NCBI GenBank assembly: GCA_035236585.1
Contig: CP141137.1
Location: 41,562,057 to 41,626,056, forward strand
Origin: Warburgia ugandensis
Taxonomy: Eukaryota; Streptophyta; Magnoliopsida; Canellales; Canellaceae
Direction: 5' to 3'
Length of the DNA stretch: 64,000 nucleotides
Part shown: piece by piece, positions 1 through 11,859 of the stretch
Position numbering within the stretch: the first letter of the stretch is position 1
Layout of the letters: every line of letters begins with the position of its first letter
Made by a program: the position numbers and the translations under genes
The notes under the pieces: model-generated
What the model saw: the letters and a program-made list of their open reading frames with translations, nothing else
Database searches by the model: none
What the model was told of the DNA's origin: nothing

Positions 1-16
1 AATCTTCCCCCCTTAC
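1..16 (-). other. Polypurine tract of element C
   Basis: On the minus strand this reads TAAGGGGGGAAGATT, directly downstream of the conserved pre-PPT motif AATTTCGAGGATGAAAT (about 22-40). The same motif precedes the PPT of element A (about 19775-19792) and of element D (about 57295-57311). It marks the start of plus-strand DNA synthesis, so the 3' LTR should start within a few bases left of the window edge. Confidence 0.75.
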
Positions 17-51
17 AATAATTTCATCCTCGAAATTTGTAATATAATAAC

Positions 52-302
52 TTAATCAAATAGACTAGGGTGTGTTTCCCTGATTTCTACATATGTTTCC
101 CATGTGGCTTCCTCAACAAAGTGATGTTGCCACAGGACTTTGACTAGCGGGATGGTTTTGGTCCTTAACTTCTGTTCCTTATGGTCCAAGATCTATATCA
201 CCTTCTCTTCGAAGGGTAGGTCTAGCTTTAGCTCTTCTGGAACCCTTTGAAGTATATGTGTATCATCATGTAGATATTTCTGTAGCATAGATACATGAAA
301 GA
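52..302 (-). pseudogene. Element C pol C-terminus: post-integrase tail and chromodomain
   Basis: This is the end of the pol polyprotein. Translation on the minus strand gives FHVSML at its start, then a conserved VLWQHH and EEATWE segment, and ends at a TAA at 52-54. These are the marks of the divergent chromodomain at the integrase C-terminus of chromoviruses, which is thought to direct integration to particular chromatin. The upstream part of the same gene resumes at 3041, beyond the solo LTR. No stop was seen in this piece, but the gene is dead because it is split. Confidence 0.75.
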
Positions 303-307
303 CACTG

Positions 308-3035
308 TGTAACGCACGAGCAGTTTACGCTATTTTGGACATTCTATAAGAAATGAACTATTTTAAATGTTTTACCTTATTTAAAATAGTAAATGAAGGA
401 ATTTGTGAGGAAACTTAGTACCACTAGATTCTAGTCAAAAAGTGGAATCCAACGCCTCAAAGAATGCCGAAAACGGAGTTCGTATCAAGAAGTTACGGCC
501 GTTTAAAGATCAGGGGCAGTTTTGTAAATTAAATAGGATAACAAAAAAGAACGAAAAACGCAGGGGGTCATTTTGATAACGGCACCCCTTGTCGTCTTCC
601 ACCTCCAGATTTCTCCAGAAACCCTCCTCTCCTGATTTTTCTAGAGAAATCTGCCACCGCCATTCGCAGCACCGCCATAGCAGGGCTAGCCCTATCTCCC
701 CCTCTCCAAAACACGAGTTTTTCAGCCATTTTGAGACTGGGGTTTCTGGAAAAATTGGAAACCCATTTCAAGCCAGTCTTCCTTGAGTTTTTCAGCAATG
801 GCCAGGCCCAAGTCAGGCCGCCCATTCCTTTACCCATCTCCCCATTCCCCTTTCTTCCTCTGGTCAACCCGGAACAGTGGGCTTTTCCCTCTTCATGATT
901 TCCGGCGAACATGGGATTTTCAGGTGGAAAGAGGGAGCTGCACCACCCGAAGGAGGGTGTCCTCAGCTACCTAGGTAAGCTCCTCTTTCCCTTTCTCTCT
1001 GTTTGCTTCCCCCAGGCTAGATCCATGTCGGATCTAGTCTTTTCGTAGCCGTTTTGCAGCTGGGTTTCCTGGCTAGAAAAGGCTCCAAGCCGGTTCCAGC
1101 CGGCCCTGCACAAACAAGGTGTCCCAGGGATGCCATGCTCCACGTACGCCTGGGACAGGGTCCCTAGGATGGGTTTCGGGCATATGACAGTGCGTACACT
1201 GTCCCAGGTGCGGCCTTCGAGTGCGCACACGACGCGAGGCACAGGTCCTGGCTCGACTAGGATGCATGGGGTTCCCTGGGAGCTGAGACGTGCCATGCCA
1301 CACCAAAGGTGCGTCCGTGTGATGCCATCCAGGATGTGCGTCATAGTGCGTCGCTTGGGCATGCATGTGCACATGCAAAATGCGGTCCCTGGCACAGCCT
1401 TTGGGCACACACGCACGTGATGCAGCCGCGGTTCAACCAGGGTACACGGGTGTCCTGGGAACTGGGACACACAGACCTTATAAGACTTTAAAGTTAGGAT
1501 CAAAGGACAATTTACAAAGTTTAACTATTTTATAGTAGACTCATATCATAGGATCTAGCCTGACAATAAATTAGGCAAGGACCATGGACCCTAAAAAGCA
1601 GATCTAGTGATCTAATGTCTAAATAGAATGAAATTAATAAGGACTTCTTGCATCCATTCATACCCAGGAGTTTATAAATGAGACCCAAGGATGGGTTGAC
1701 GTGATAAAGGACGCGACTCCAGGAGACTTTGAGGTAGGTGCTCTATCGCTACTAAACTTTTTAAAAGAACCCATGACTGTTTTGAGAATGCATGTTTTAA
1801 ATTTAAGTTATATGACTTGTTCAGCATGAATTAATCTTATAAACGAATTCAGCATGCATATGACAAATACATTATGCATAGACATGTTTTGCAAACAATT
1901 GCATATATTGCATGAATTGTGAGCATTGAGTTTTTGAAAGATTGCATGTCCTTGAGGGTTACTAAAAGACGCTGGAGTGCCCAAAAGACGCCAGGTAGGC
2001 AGTTGTGAGGGCCAGGCAATTTGAGGGACCCAAAGAAGACAGGTTTTGAAAAAGAGGTTTTTGGTTTGTTTGATCTCATATGATGTGGTCTAATAAGCTT
2101 GTGGGTGCTATGCCGAGAAGTCTGGAGTGGCCTCCCAGCTTCTACCACTATTAGGTGGATGGGTACCACGCCCAAAAAGGGCATGTCCCTGCTTCGACTG
2201 CATGTGGTACAGGAGGCTACCACTGGTGTCACGGCACTGGGTCGAAGTGTCATATGTCCCATGGAGGCATATGACCCTGTGTCCCTAGGTACCCGGGGAC
2301 CACACAGCGGCAAGGTCGTGGGCATAGTTGGGCCCTGTGGTTTGAGGATTTACTTGCATTGCATATGGCATGACATGAGGTTGGTCGACCATACCAGATA
2401 TCCATGAGTTGGATTCAGTTGAGCATCTAAGCATATCATTATGTTTATGATCTATATATACACTTTCGACTTGGATTATGCTATTCTTTAAGTCGTCAGT
2501 ATTCCAATGCGACAATGGTTTTTAATATCGATATTGAACATGATTGTTTGAACATGCACATGTTTTAAAGAGCATATGATTTTAAACATAGTATGCATTG
2601 TAAAACTAGTAGTGATAGACTACTACTGAGTATAGTATATACTCAACCTATCCTTAACATTTTTCAGGATAGTTCCATCCACGAGTAGAGGACGCCTATG
2701 TTAGGGCTACGAGTAAGAAAAATAAAAAAGAAACAATTATACATGTAAGTAAATACTCTACCCTTTGGACATGTATTTGTATTTATTTAGAGTTGGGCTG
2801 TGAGCTGTGACTGGAAAGACCTAGGAAAAACACTTATGATTTCAAAAGTTTTTCAAAAACTAATTTGGTTGTTGTGAAAGCAAATGACACTCGGGGTTTT
2901 CAAAATGAATTTAAAACTAAAGATTCTCCACTGCATTGCATGGTTTTCATAAAATGGTTTTCAAATAGGGATGCATCCTGCCTTAGGAATTAGATATTGC
3001 ATTTAAAAATGCATGAGAAAACCCAGGTCGTCACA
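308..3035 (+). mobile_element. Family-A solo LTR inserted in element C pol
   Basis: A 2,728-bp LTR begins TGTAACGCACGAGC and ends GGTCGTCACA. It is flanked by a perfect 5-bp target-site duplication CACTG (303-307 and 3036-3040). No PBS or internal region is attached, so it is a solo LTR, the usual product of unequal recombination between two LTRs. It matches the LTRs of the complete element at 13607-22540 along its whole length. It contains a GC-rich block (about 880-1450) and two small hairpins near 2628-2672. Short ORFs inside it recur in all family-A LTRs but have no recognisable domain. Confidence 0.93.
2628..2672 (+). promoter_or_regulatory. Paired hairpins in the 3' part of the family-A LTR
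   Basis: Two adjacent dyads are seen. GAGTATA-gta-TATACTC occupies 2628-2644. CTATCCT, an 11-nt loop and AGGATAG occupy 2648-2672. Both recur in the two other family-A LTRs; the second lies at 15928-15952 and 22148-22172. They sit about 363 nt before the LTR end, the same relative place as hairpins in the unrelated LTR families here. A role in RNA 3'-end formation or packaging is inferred only. Confidence 0.55.
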
Positions 3036-3040
3036 CACTG

Positions 3041-4040
3041 TGTATTTTTGAGTGTTGGGGTAGTAAGGCTAATTTGTAAGCCATTAGATTAACTCTTTCT
3101 AGGATTTCAAATGGACCGATGAATCTAGGACTAAGTTTTCCTTTGCTTCCAAACCTCATTACTCCTTTGACTAGTGATCCTTTCAAAAACACATGCTCCC
3201 CCATATCAAATTCCAGGTTTCTACGTCTTTTATTTGCGTAACTCTTCTGCCGACTATGTGCTGTTAACAACCTCTTCTGTATCAATCTAACCTTGTATGT
3301 ACACTGTTCCACTAGTTCTGACTTTATTAGCTTTCTTTCTCCAACTTCACTCCAATAGGTTGGTGATCGACATGGCCGTCCATATAATGCTTCATATAGT
3401 GCCATACCAATACTTGCTTGAAAACTATTCTTATACGTGAATTCTACTAATAAAAGATGTTCATCCCAATTTCCTTTCCAATCTAATGCACATGTTCTCA
3501 ACATATCTTCTAAAGTCTGAATAGTCCTTTCTAATTGACTGTTTGTTTGCAGGTGAAATGCTATACTGAATTTAAGTGAGGTTCCCAAGGCTTGTTGTAC
3601 ACTCTTCCAACATCTTAAAGTAAATCTTCCATCCCTATCAGAGATGATGGATAGTGGAATCCCATGAAGACTTACTATTTCTTTGATGTATAACTTAGCT
3701 AGACTGTCAACTGACTGGTTCTGCCTAATTTGAAGGAAATGTACTAACTTTGTTAACCTATCCACAACCAACCAAATCATGTCATGACCTGCCTAGGTCC
3801 TTGGCAATCCTGCTCAAAATTCATAGTGATGTTGTCCCATTTCCATTCTGGAAGTTCCAATTTTTGTAACATTCCAGCTAGTCTTTGGTGTTCAACTTTT
3901 ACTTATTGAAAATTTAGACATTTAGCCACAAATTCCCCTATTTCTCTTTTCATGCCTTCCCACCAAAATTTTCTTTTCAAATCTTGATACATCTTTGTAC
4001 CCCCAGGGTGTATGGAAAATTTTGACTGATGGACTTCTTG
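3041..4040 (-). pseudogene. Element C integrase
   Basis: Integrase joins retrotransposon cDNA to the chromosome. The N-terminal zinc-binding region (about 3880-4040) keeps the two histidines and the first cysteine, but the second cysteine is replaced by Phe and a stop follows. The first acidic residue of the DDE core is lost (TMNF where the copy in element D has TMDF). The stretch 3031-3780 is open for about 249 codons and keeps ISDRD (second Asp), the Glu in LERTIQ and the C-terminal region with PRFIGPFEIL. At 3036-3041 it runs into the solo-LTR insertion. It cannot be functional. Confidence 0.85.
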
Positions 4041-4195
4041 TAACAATTCTTTTCTTAAGTATGTATTTAAAGGAACTGCCAATCTCTCTTGAAAATGTAT
4101 ACCCCCATCTGTACCCTTACAAAATCCTTTCTTTTTACAAAATTCTTGGGTTGCTGTATCTTCTTCTTAGCTTTAAGGACTCTTTCTACAAAAGC

Positions 4196-4945
4196 TTAGT
4201 TAATGGTGATTTTTGTGAGTACAACTCTTGGCTGTCTACTTAATGCATCAGCTACTACATTCGCTTTTCCAGGATGGTATTGGATGGAAAAATCGTAGTC
4301 TTTGATATCCTCCATCCATCTTCTTTGTCTCATGTTGAAATTAGCTTGAGTGAAGATGTATTTAAGACTTTTATGATCTGTGAATACACTGAATTTTTCT
4401 CCATACAAATAATGTCTCCAAATTTTCAATGCAAAAACTGCAACTGCTAATTCTAGGTCATATACTGGGTAATTTATTTCATGTTTTTTCAATTGTCTAA
4501 ATGCATAAGCAATGATGTTTCCATTTTGCATCAACACAGCCCCTAACCCTTTGCCTGAAGTATCACAATATATTTCATATCCTCCACTTCTAGATGATAA
4601 AGTCAATACTGGTGTTGTAGTTAACCTCTTCTTTAGCTCTTGGAAACTATTTCACATTCTTTTGTACAAGTGAATTGTACCCCCTTTCTAGTCAATGAAG
4701 TCAAAGGAAGAGATATATGGGAAAATCCTTGAATGAATCTATGGTAGTATCCTGCCAGTCTAAGAAAACTATGTATTTCTATTACTATTTTAGGTTTCTC
4801 CCAATTCATTACTGCTTCAACCTTGGTGGGTCCACTTCTACTTAATTCTTGGAAATTACATGACCCACGAAATTTACCTTCTCTAACCAGAATTCACACT
4901 TACTAAATTTACGAAATAGTTTATGTGTTCTAAGGGTATTGAGTA
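4196..4945 (-). pseudogene. Element C RNase H and RT connection
   Basis: RNase H removes the RNA strand of the RNA/DNA hybrid during reverse transcription. The 136-codon open piece at 4196-4606 keeps all four catalytic acids in context: [23 protein letters not shown] and VADALSR. The linker between RT and RNase H (about 4620-4945) is recognisable, with AGYYHRF-like and PLTSLTRK-like segments, but it is broken by stops and a frameshift. The sequence closely parallels the intact frame of element D at 55230-55850. Confidence 0.85.
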
Positions 4946-4949
4946 CAAT

Positions 4950-5530
4950 TCATAAGTGTTCTTGATGTCCCTTGATACTGGTAGAGTAAATTAGTATATC
5001 ATCAATAAATACAATCACAATTTTATCCAAAATTTCCTTAAAGATTCTACTTATCAAATCCATAAACATTGCTGGTGCATTTGTCAGCCCAAAAGACATG
5101 ACTAGAAACTCGTAATGCCCATACAGAGTTTTGAATGTTGACTTAGATATGTCTTCATCCCTAATACGCAATTGATGATATCCTTATCTAAGGTCGATTT
5201 GGAAAAGACCTTAATAGATTGGAGTTGATCAAAGAGATCATCAATGCTAGGTAAGGGATACTTATTTTTCATTATGACACTATTCAACATTCTATAATCA
5301 ATGCACAATCTCATAGACCCCTCCTTCACAAATATTATTGGTGCTCCCCATGGTGAACTACTTGGTCTAACAAACCCTTCGTCTAACAATTCCTGTAACT
5401 GACCTTTCAACTCTTTCAACTCTGTTGGGGCCATCCTATAAGGTGCTCTAGAAATTGGAGTTGTACCAGGAATTACTTCAATGGTAAACTCAATTTCTCT
5501 ATGTGGGGGTAATCCTAGTAGTTCTTCTAG
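4950..5530 (-). pseudogene. Element C reverse transcriptase
   Basis: Two overlapping frames (5102-5434 and 4950-5171) together cover the RT palm and fingers. Visible motifs are [41 protein letters not shown] and the catalytic box VFIDDIL (the YxDD-type motif, complete). A frameshift near 5110-5170 lies between the IDLR-like segment and [14 protein letters not shown] copies element RNA into cDNA in the virus-like particle. The catalytic aspartates are intact, but the frame is broken. Confidence 0.88.
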
Positions 5531-5761
5531 AAAAACATCTTAGAATTCCCTAACTACTTCAATTTCTGTTATCCTGGGCTATTCAACATCTAAAAAAATT
5601 ACTTTTGCCAGAAATGCCTGACACCCCTTGGATATATGTTTGACTGCCTTCATAGCTGAGATAATGGATTTATCTAAGTCATTGTGTTTCCCGTACATCA
5701 CTAATACTTCCTCACCCGGTATGCTAATTGTGATTTTCTTCTTGTGACAGTCAATAAGTCC

Positions 5762-6060
5762 TTAGTATTTTACTAACCAATCCATACCTAGTATGATGTG
5801 AAAGTCCACCATGTTCAATAAAATGAGGTCTATGTCCATTCTTTTGCCCAATACTTTAATAAGTACATTATGCAAGTATTCTTGTAATTTAATTGTTTTT
5901 CCAACTGGAGTTATTACATCTAGATAAAATTCCAAGTTTTTCACTGACAGTTGTATATTAAATGCAAATACGCAACATATAAAGGAATGCGTAGATCTAG
6001 AATCAAACAGTATTTTGGCATAGTTATCAGCTACAAGTAATGTACCTTCAATCACCGCAT
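5762..6060 (-). pseudogene. Element C aspartic protease
   Basis: This retroviral-type aspartic protease would cleave Gag-Pol. The active-site segment reads LFDSRSTHSF, where the glycine normally following Asp-Ser is replaced by Arg. The second hallmark, ILGMDWL, is present near the C-terminus, giving about 97 open codons. It lies between the gag zinc knuckle (6158-6199) and RT, the expected position. The active-site substitution suggests loss of activity. Confidence 0.82.
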
Positions 6061-6099
6061 TAAATGGTCTAGCCTGGCTGTCAGTGATGGAGAAGATCC

Positions 6100-7236
6100 T
6101 TCCTTGGTGTCAAGGGTCAATTTCTGGTTTTGCCTCCTTGATTGCCAGTGGTTTGGTACAGTAGGTGGCAATGTGTCCATACTCCCCACAATTATGGCAC
6201 TTGATTAAAAACTATTGTGGTTGCTGTTGTCTAGGTCTAGGGCATATATGGCCTTGGTGAAATTTTGTACATCTTCATCTTCGTCTATTTTTCCTTGGTG
6301 CATTGTTCCTTTGATTTCTTTGGGGCTTAAAATTGTTCTAAGGTCTTTTATTCTTTTGGAAGGGCTTTAAGTTATTGTTTCTCCCTCTACTAAACTTGGT
6401 GGTTTGACTCTTCTTGTATTCTTCTTTAAACTTGGAAGCCATTTCCACACACTCTGCCAAGGTCGTGGGTTTAGTACAAAGTACCCTTATTTTCAGCCCT
6501 CGATGTAGCCTTTCAATGAATTGATTCAATGTGTGTGTTTCAATGTTACACACATGAGTCACAAATCTCCTTAACTGCATGAACTTGTTATCATACTCCA
6601 CCACTACCATGGTCCCTTGTCTTAGTTCCAGAAACTCTATCAACTTTCTTTCTTGTACATGAGAAGGGAAATATTTGTGGTTATATACTTCCTTAAATTC
6701 CTCCCATGTAGTATCTTCAGAAATTGAGAAGAAGGTGTTGTTAGCTGATGTATGCCAAAATGCACCTTCTTGTTTTAGTAGATAGGTGGTAAATTTCACC
6801 TTCAACTCTAAAGGAATACATAGTGCACCGAAAGTCCTTTCTACTTCATACATCCATTCTTTAGCCTTCTCAGCTTCACCCTTGCCATTATAAACCTAGC
6901 CATCTTTTGAAATCTCTCCATCATTTTGTCAACTTTTTCTAGTGCTAATGGAGACTTTCTAACTTCTTCACTTGGTACAAGGGAAGATTGCCCTTGTACT
7001 AGTGTGGGAGTAGCTAGTATTGGTGTTAGTGTATTATGTCTCACTTCAGGTTGAGCCTGAGCCTGCGTACTTAGTATCTCTACGGGAGGTGATGAACTTT
7101 GGTTTTGTCGAAGGTGAGGAAGAAGGTTCCTCAATACCCTTATTACCATCTCTTCCACATTATTCATGGTTAATCTCTCCATATTGTCTTTTTGAGTATT
7201 TTGAGCTATCTGCCTTGTGACTCTCTTTGGTGGCAT
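6100..7236 (-). pseudogene. Element C gag
   Basis: Gag is the structural protein of the virus-like particle. The probable start is the ATG at 7236, giving MPPKRVTRQ, a typical opening for plant gypsy Gag. A frameshift near 6850 moves into the frame 6338-6853, which has the capsid-like core (WEEFKEVYNHKYFP, then LRQGTM and LNQFIERLHRGLK). A CCHC zinc knuckle CHNCGEYGHIATYC is encoded at 6158-6199 and would bind RNA. Stops separate the pieces. Confidence 0.82.
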
Positions 7237-7352
7237 ATGCTCATAAACCAAAATTTCTATCAGTATTCTACACAACTAATTCTATCTTAATCGACACTTG
7301 GATTATCATCTCTCCTTTGGACATATTTGTACTATACTATGACTAGATGAAT

Positions 7353-7365
7353 GACTCTAATACCA
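7353..7365 (-). other. Element C primer-binding site
   Basis: On the minus strand this reads TGGTATTAGAGTC, a slightly mutated form of TGGTATCAGAGC, the initiator-Met tRNA complement used by many plant LTR elements. It sits just inside the LTR end at 7368, one base further in, as in elements A and B. Confidence 0.8.
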
Positions 7366-7367
7366 AC

Positions 7368-10300
7368 TATGGCGACTTAGGTTTTTGTAACACATTTTGT
7401 AATACATTTTCAAAGGCATGGCCCTTATTAGTAAAAAAAATTTGCGAAACAAAGCGGCGAAAATTCTTTTCTTTAGAACTTGTTTTGAAAAGCTCAAGTC
7501 ATCACTTCATACATAACATAAGTAGAATTTTTGTACAAGATAAATTTCCATTGAAGGAATATATTTTTATTAAATTCTAGAATCCATCTAGTGGTTCACA
7601 GTACAAACACTCATCACAATACTTGTCCAAATTACATAATCCAAAACTCAAAGCTCACCATACAATGAAACTCTCATTACAATACAATACTCTCAAATAA
7701 AACAAATTACATGTCTTCAAGGGGTATACCCTAATGATTATTCTTTGCAAGTCTTCTATAGTCTTGAGCTCCTAACTCTCCTTCTTTGTATCTAAGATAT
7801 TATAAACATTAAAACATTTACAATATCTTAGCAAGCTATGCTTGGTAGGGGATTCAAGAAGCATAATAATTGATGATATAATTCTAATACTTCATAATCT
7901 CATTATCCATAAACATACTCAGGTATCTAACTCTTTACTTTGTAATATATGTACATCCTTATACATGGATAATTTATGAAAGTAGTCAAATATCATTCCC
8001 AACTAAGCTAATCAATTCTCTCCACTATGAGAAATCAGTATTTCAACTAGTCCTACACTTGGAAATTCCCTTCTTGGGAAATACCGGTAATATACAATCT
8101 CTTGGCATTTCATCATGCAGAAACATAAGGCATTTCAATATGCCTATATCATATGCATCATAGTGCAAAATACCCAAAGGACGAGCATGCTGCAGTCTAA
8201 TCCATACTAGCGAGCTCAGATAACTGCCCTGTTCACCATTGATACCTTAGTGGAAAATATTGTCACTATCCATATGGGGAGACAGAACTTTCACAGAGGT
8301 GGCCTTCCCATAATTGCCCCACCTGACTTTTAGCCTCTCATAGGACAAGGTATCATCAAATTTCAGAAAGCGGGTGGCCAAACCCTCATAACTCCCCTAA
8401 CACAGCATCCCCCAAGCTTATGCCTATTTAAAATAAAACCACAAGCCTCCATGCTAGTATGTAAAATAGGTTTCATACGTATCAAACAATTTGTCTGTTT
8501 ACTTAGTGCTAGAATATCTTCTAGTTCCACATTCACTTAGAGTCTAGTCCTCAATTCTAACTTAACCATTTTATATGTGTTTGGTTGGATCATAAGGGTT
8601 TTAGGGGATTTAATACAAGTATTAACATTACACTTGTTAACATAAGGTCATGGGTTCAACATGTACATCCCATGTAAATCCATTCATCAAACCCCCTACC
8701 TTTAAGTAGTGATCCATCTCTTTAGATCTCCCATGATCCTGACTGATGTATGTAATTTATACATCCATACATACTGTCAATATATATACAATTAAATAAT
8801 CCTATTGATTAATAGATCTTATGGTTAGAACAGTCTTCTAATCTTTCTGATCTAAGTATTTGCTATTCTATGTCTTTGTGTATCCATCTCTTTGATCTTG
8901 ATCTTTCATAGATCCTTTGATCAACAATCTATTCTTGTTGATAAAGATCATGGGTCTAGATCTTCTATCATCTAGTTCTTCTTTGATCCAAGTTTAATTA
9001 TTTGATCATCCCTAAGGAGGATGATCCTAGTTCTTTTCCTTGAATCATATTTGATCAAAGGTTTGGAGTATCTAATCTAATGATCTAGATTTGATCTATA
9101 GCATGCATATTAATAAACATGCATACTAAGTACAATACAATGGATCTTGTTCTTGATCATTCAAGATCCAATGGATCTTGTTTGATCATCCTTATGTTAC
9201 TTATAATTTTTATTAGGGTTAGCTAATTTACTAACCTTTTATGCTCTTATTATTATTATTCAACCAGTTAATGTTTTACTAGTTGAAGGTAACTTGTTTC
9301 AGCCTAAGTCTAGACTGCTCCTCTTATTTCTAATTGGCTAAGGCTTACTAGTTGAATGGGTGAACACAAAGTGGCTACTTCAATCCTCATGTAAGGAGGT
9401 GTTTAGAACTCACAAATGTCAACAAAAGGTAGGGCAAGAGCGAGGCTCTATTAGAAAACCCCCTCAACCACTATGTTCAACATTCACTAGAGGGACCTTA
9501 GCTCAACCTTTCATAAGGTTCCTATGAGCATGTTAACCCTAATTACTCTTTCTAATTGATTTTAAATAAGTCCATCAACATTTAAAATGTCATTCATGGG
9601 GTTTATTATTCTCCTAGTTTGGACCAAGGATTTGATAATCCTTCTATTATCCTACTAACTATAGCCCTTACTAATTAAGTCCAAGTCAAATAATTCACTC
9701 TTATTTGTGGCATGAAATTCTACTTTCTCATTAGATTTAATTTTTTGGTGATTTATGAATATTAAGACAACCACTAATTAAAAAATTATATATACTAATA
9801 AAATTTAAATCATAAACTTTAAAGCAGAAATCTAATATAATTTTAACAACATTTTACACTAGCATGCTTCCTATGTAACTTAATGAAATGAAACTATACT
9901 TAAACTAGCATGCCCCTAAGTTATAAAATACATAAAATTTTACTACTAATCTAATGGAATCATGCTTAAACTTCAAATGTAAAGTAACATGGCCATAAGA
10001 TAATTAAATCTATCAACCTAAAATAACAATCTAATCACATATAGAACATAGCATGCTAAAATCTAAGAATTACATCTTGTAATTATGTTTTAATTCTTTT
10101 TATTATTAAATGGTCCTTGGATTCCCACTACCACCTCCTTCTCCACTAGTAGATGGTAGTGGTTTGACTGATGATTGCATGTTTTCTAGCCATTGGATTC
10201 CTTTGGAGGTCCTTGTGGGCCCCATAGGGTGTGAAAGGACCATTTTGCCTTTTTATGGAGAAAATTTTATTTTGTTCTCTCGAACTTGAAATCGAGCATA

Positions 10301-10623
10301 CTTAGTGGTGTTGGAATTGTATTTCTGAGTAAATTCTAAATATTCAGGTCTTAGTTCTTGGTTATGAGTAAAATTACCATTTTACCCTTTTATTCATGAA
10401 AATGGAGAAAAATAAGGATTTTTCATCCTAATTCATAATTTGTCATGCTTACAGTCATTCTGAAGGGTTCGTCAAGTATGTTTTCAATTATACATGTCTT
10501 ATAATTTGATTGTACTTCTATGAGAAGTACATTTTTAATAACCCTAATTTTCTAGCCCAAAATTTTTGAAAACTCAAACTTTATTGATTTTCTCAATCAA
10601 TTTACAAAAATTGGGGTTATTAG
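7368..10623 (-). repeat. Element C 5' LTR
   Basis: On the minus strand the LTR starts near TCTAATAACCCCAATTTTTG (10604-10623) and ends GTCGCCATA at 7368, a mutated form of the GTCGTCACA end seen in family A. Its 3' two thirds match the C-related solo LTR at 61595-63851 in opposite orientation, including hairpins at 7793-7830 and 9259-9287. No TSD can be tested because the other end is outside the window. The start is ambiguous: a second equivalent start lies 893 bp further right. Confidence 0.7.
7793..7830 (-). promoter_or_regulatory. Conserved LTR hairpin, element C
   Basis: A 14-bp stem with one mismatch (TAAGATATTATAAA against TTTACAATATCTTA) with a short loop. On the minus strand it follows the lead-in AAGCATAGCTTGC. 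It lies 425 nt from the LTR 3' end and is the counterpart of 63431-63468 in the C' LTR and 59804-59835 in the D LTR. Confidence 0.6.
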
Positions 10624-11509
10624 ATCTTCTTAGTCCGAACAGATCCAATGGTGGAGGTCTAGAGCTGTTGGCTAGAATGCAATGGCTAATTGAATTAGGA
10701 TTTTGTGGGCAAAAACCTTGGTTCATGGGGGACAACCCGTCGCTGGGCACTCCTGATGCAGACATGGGGTCATCTGCCTGGGTGCGTTTGGGGACACACC
10801 CACAAAGAAAAAGAGAGATGGAAAGAAAGAAAAGAGAAATGGGGAAGATGGAGGGGGATTTTTTATTGGGAATTTTGGGTCACTCTAGGGGACCTTGTGA
10901 AGAACAATAGAATTTTTTTTGGGAATTTTATGAGCTATTCATAGGGATTTTTTAATTTTCCATGATTATATGTCATAATTATGTTTCATTTCTTTTTATT
11001 ATTAAATTGTCATTGGATTCCCACTACCACCTACTTCTCCACAGAATATGGTTGTGGTTTGACTCATGATGACATGTTTTTTGGCCGTTGGATCCATTTG
11101 TGGGCCCCATGGAGGTGTGAAAGGACTATTTTGCCCTTTTATGGAAAAAAATCATTTTATTCTCCCGAACTCGGAATTCAGCATACTTAGTTGTGTTGGA
11201 ATCATATTTCTAAGTACATTCTAATTTTGATATCTTAGCTCTCAGTTGTGAGTAAAATTACTATTTTACCCTTTTACTCATAAAAATGGAGAAAAATGAG
11301 GATTTTTCATCTAGACTCAGAATTTGACGTACTTATAGTCAATTTGATTGATTTTTTTAGTACATTACAAATATCAAAGTTTTAAGTCTTGATTTTATTT
11401 TACATAAAAAAGAATTTTCTTGGAACTTAAAGTTCGAGTTACACTTTTAAAATATAAACTTTAATTTTCAAATAATTATATTATATTCATAAAAATTGGG
11501 GTTGTTACA
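10624..11509 (-). repeat. Second LTR 5' end behind element C
   Basis: On the minus strand this begins TGTAACAACCCCAATTTTTA at 11509, a proper TG LTR start. About 10978-11480 repeats 10085-10560 with an offset of 893 bp, and the two LTR starts are separated by the same offset. It is either an internal tandem duplication of the LTR start or the stub of a related LTR into which C inserted. The segment 10624-10975 differs from the corresponding part of the first copy, which favours the stub. It abuts CACTA sequence at 11510. Confidence 0.55.
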
Positions 11510-11859
11510 TGTATGCCCATGCTTGCTTATCAAATATTTGACATTACATGTTATATTTTCATGGTACACATAATAAATTTTTTTATTTTTTATGTAGCTT
11601 CTTGAATGAAGTGATTAGCCTTTTTAAGGTTGAGGGTACACTTTACCAATTCCTTGAACCTAGAATCATTTCTTGAGTGGTGAAGCAATGGTCGATAGAT
11701 AGGCATGTTCAAGATATTTTATCAGGCTTCTTCCGTTGCTCTCAAGGACAAGGCTTGATGATTCCCTACAATAGTAAGTAAGATTTAATTTTCTTATTTT
11801 CTTGCCAACTTATTCTATACTTAGGAATTATCAACTTTAAATACATTTCATATGACTAT

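Larger units (their letters stand above)
1..10623 (-). mobile_element. Element C: Ty3/gypsy chromovirus (Tekay/Del-like), minus strand, degenerate
   Basis: Read on the minus strand, the order is LTR, primer-binding site, gag with zinc knuckle, aspartic protease, RT, RNase H, integrase, chromodomain-like tail and polypurine tract. This is the standard Ty3/gypsy chromovirus order. Every domain is recognisable, but frameshifts and stops break the reading frame into pieces. A family-A solo LTR (308-3035) interrupts the pol tail. The 3' LTR should begin immediately left of position 1. The lineage call rests on the C-terminal tail (conserved VLW followed by EEATWE) and the long LTR; that lineage behaviour is established knowledge and the exact clade is inferred. 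The right boundary is 10623 or 11509 depending on which LTR start is used. Confidence 0.85.

Noticed and set aside
568..912. 114-codon minus-strand ORF and other ORFs within family-A LTRs
   Set aside because: They lie in non-coding LTR sequence, are altered or broken in the other two family-A LTRs and show no domain.
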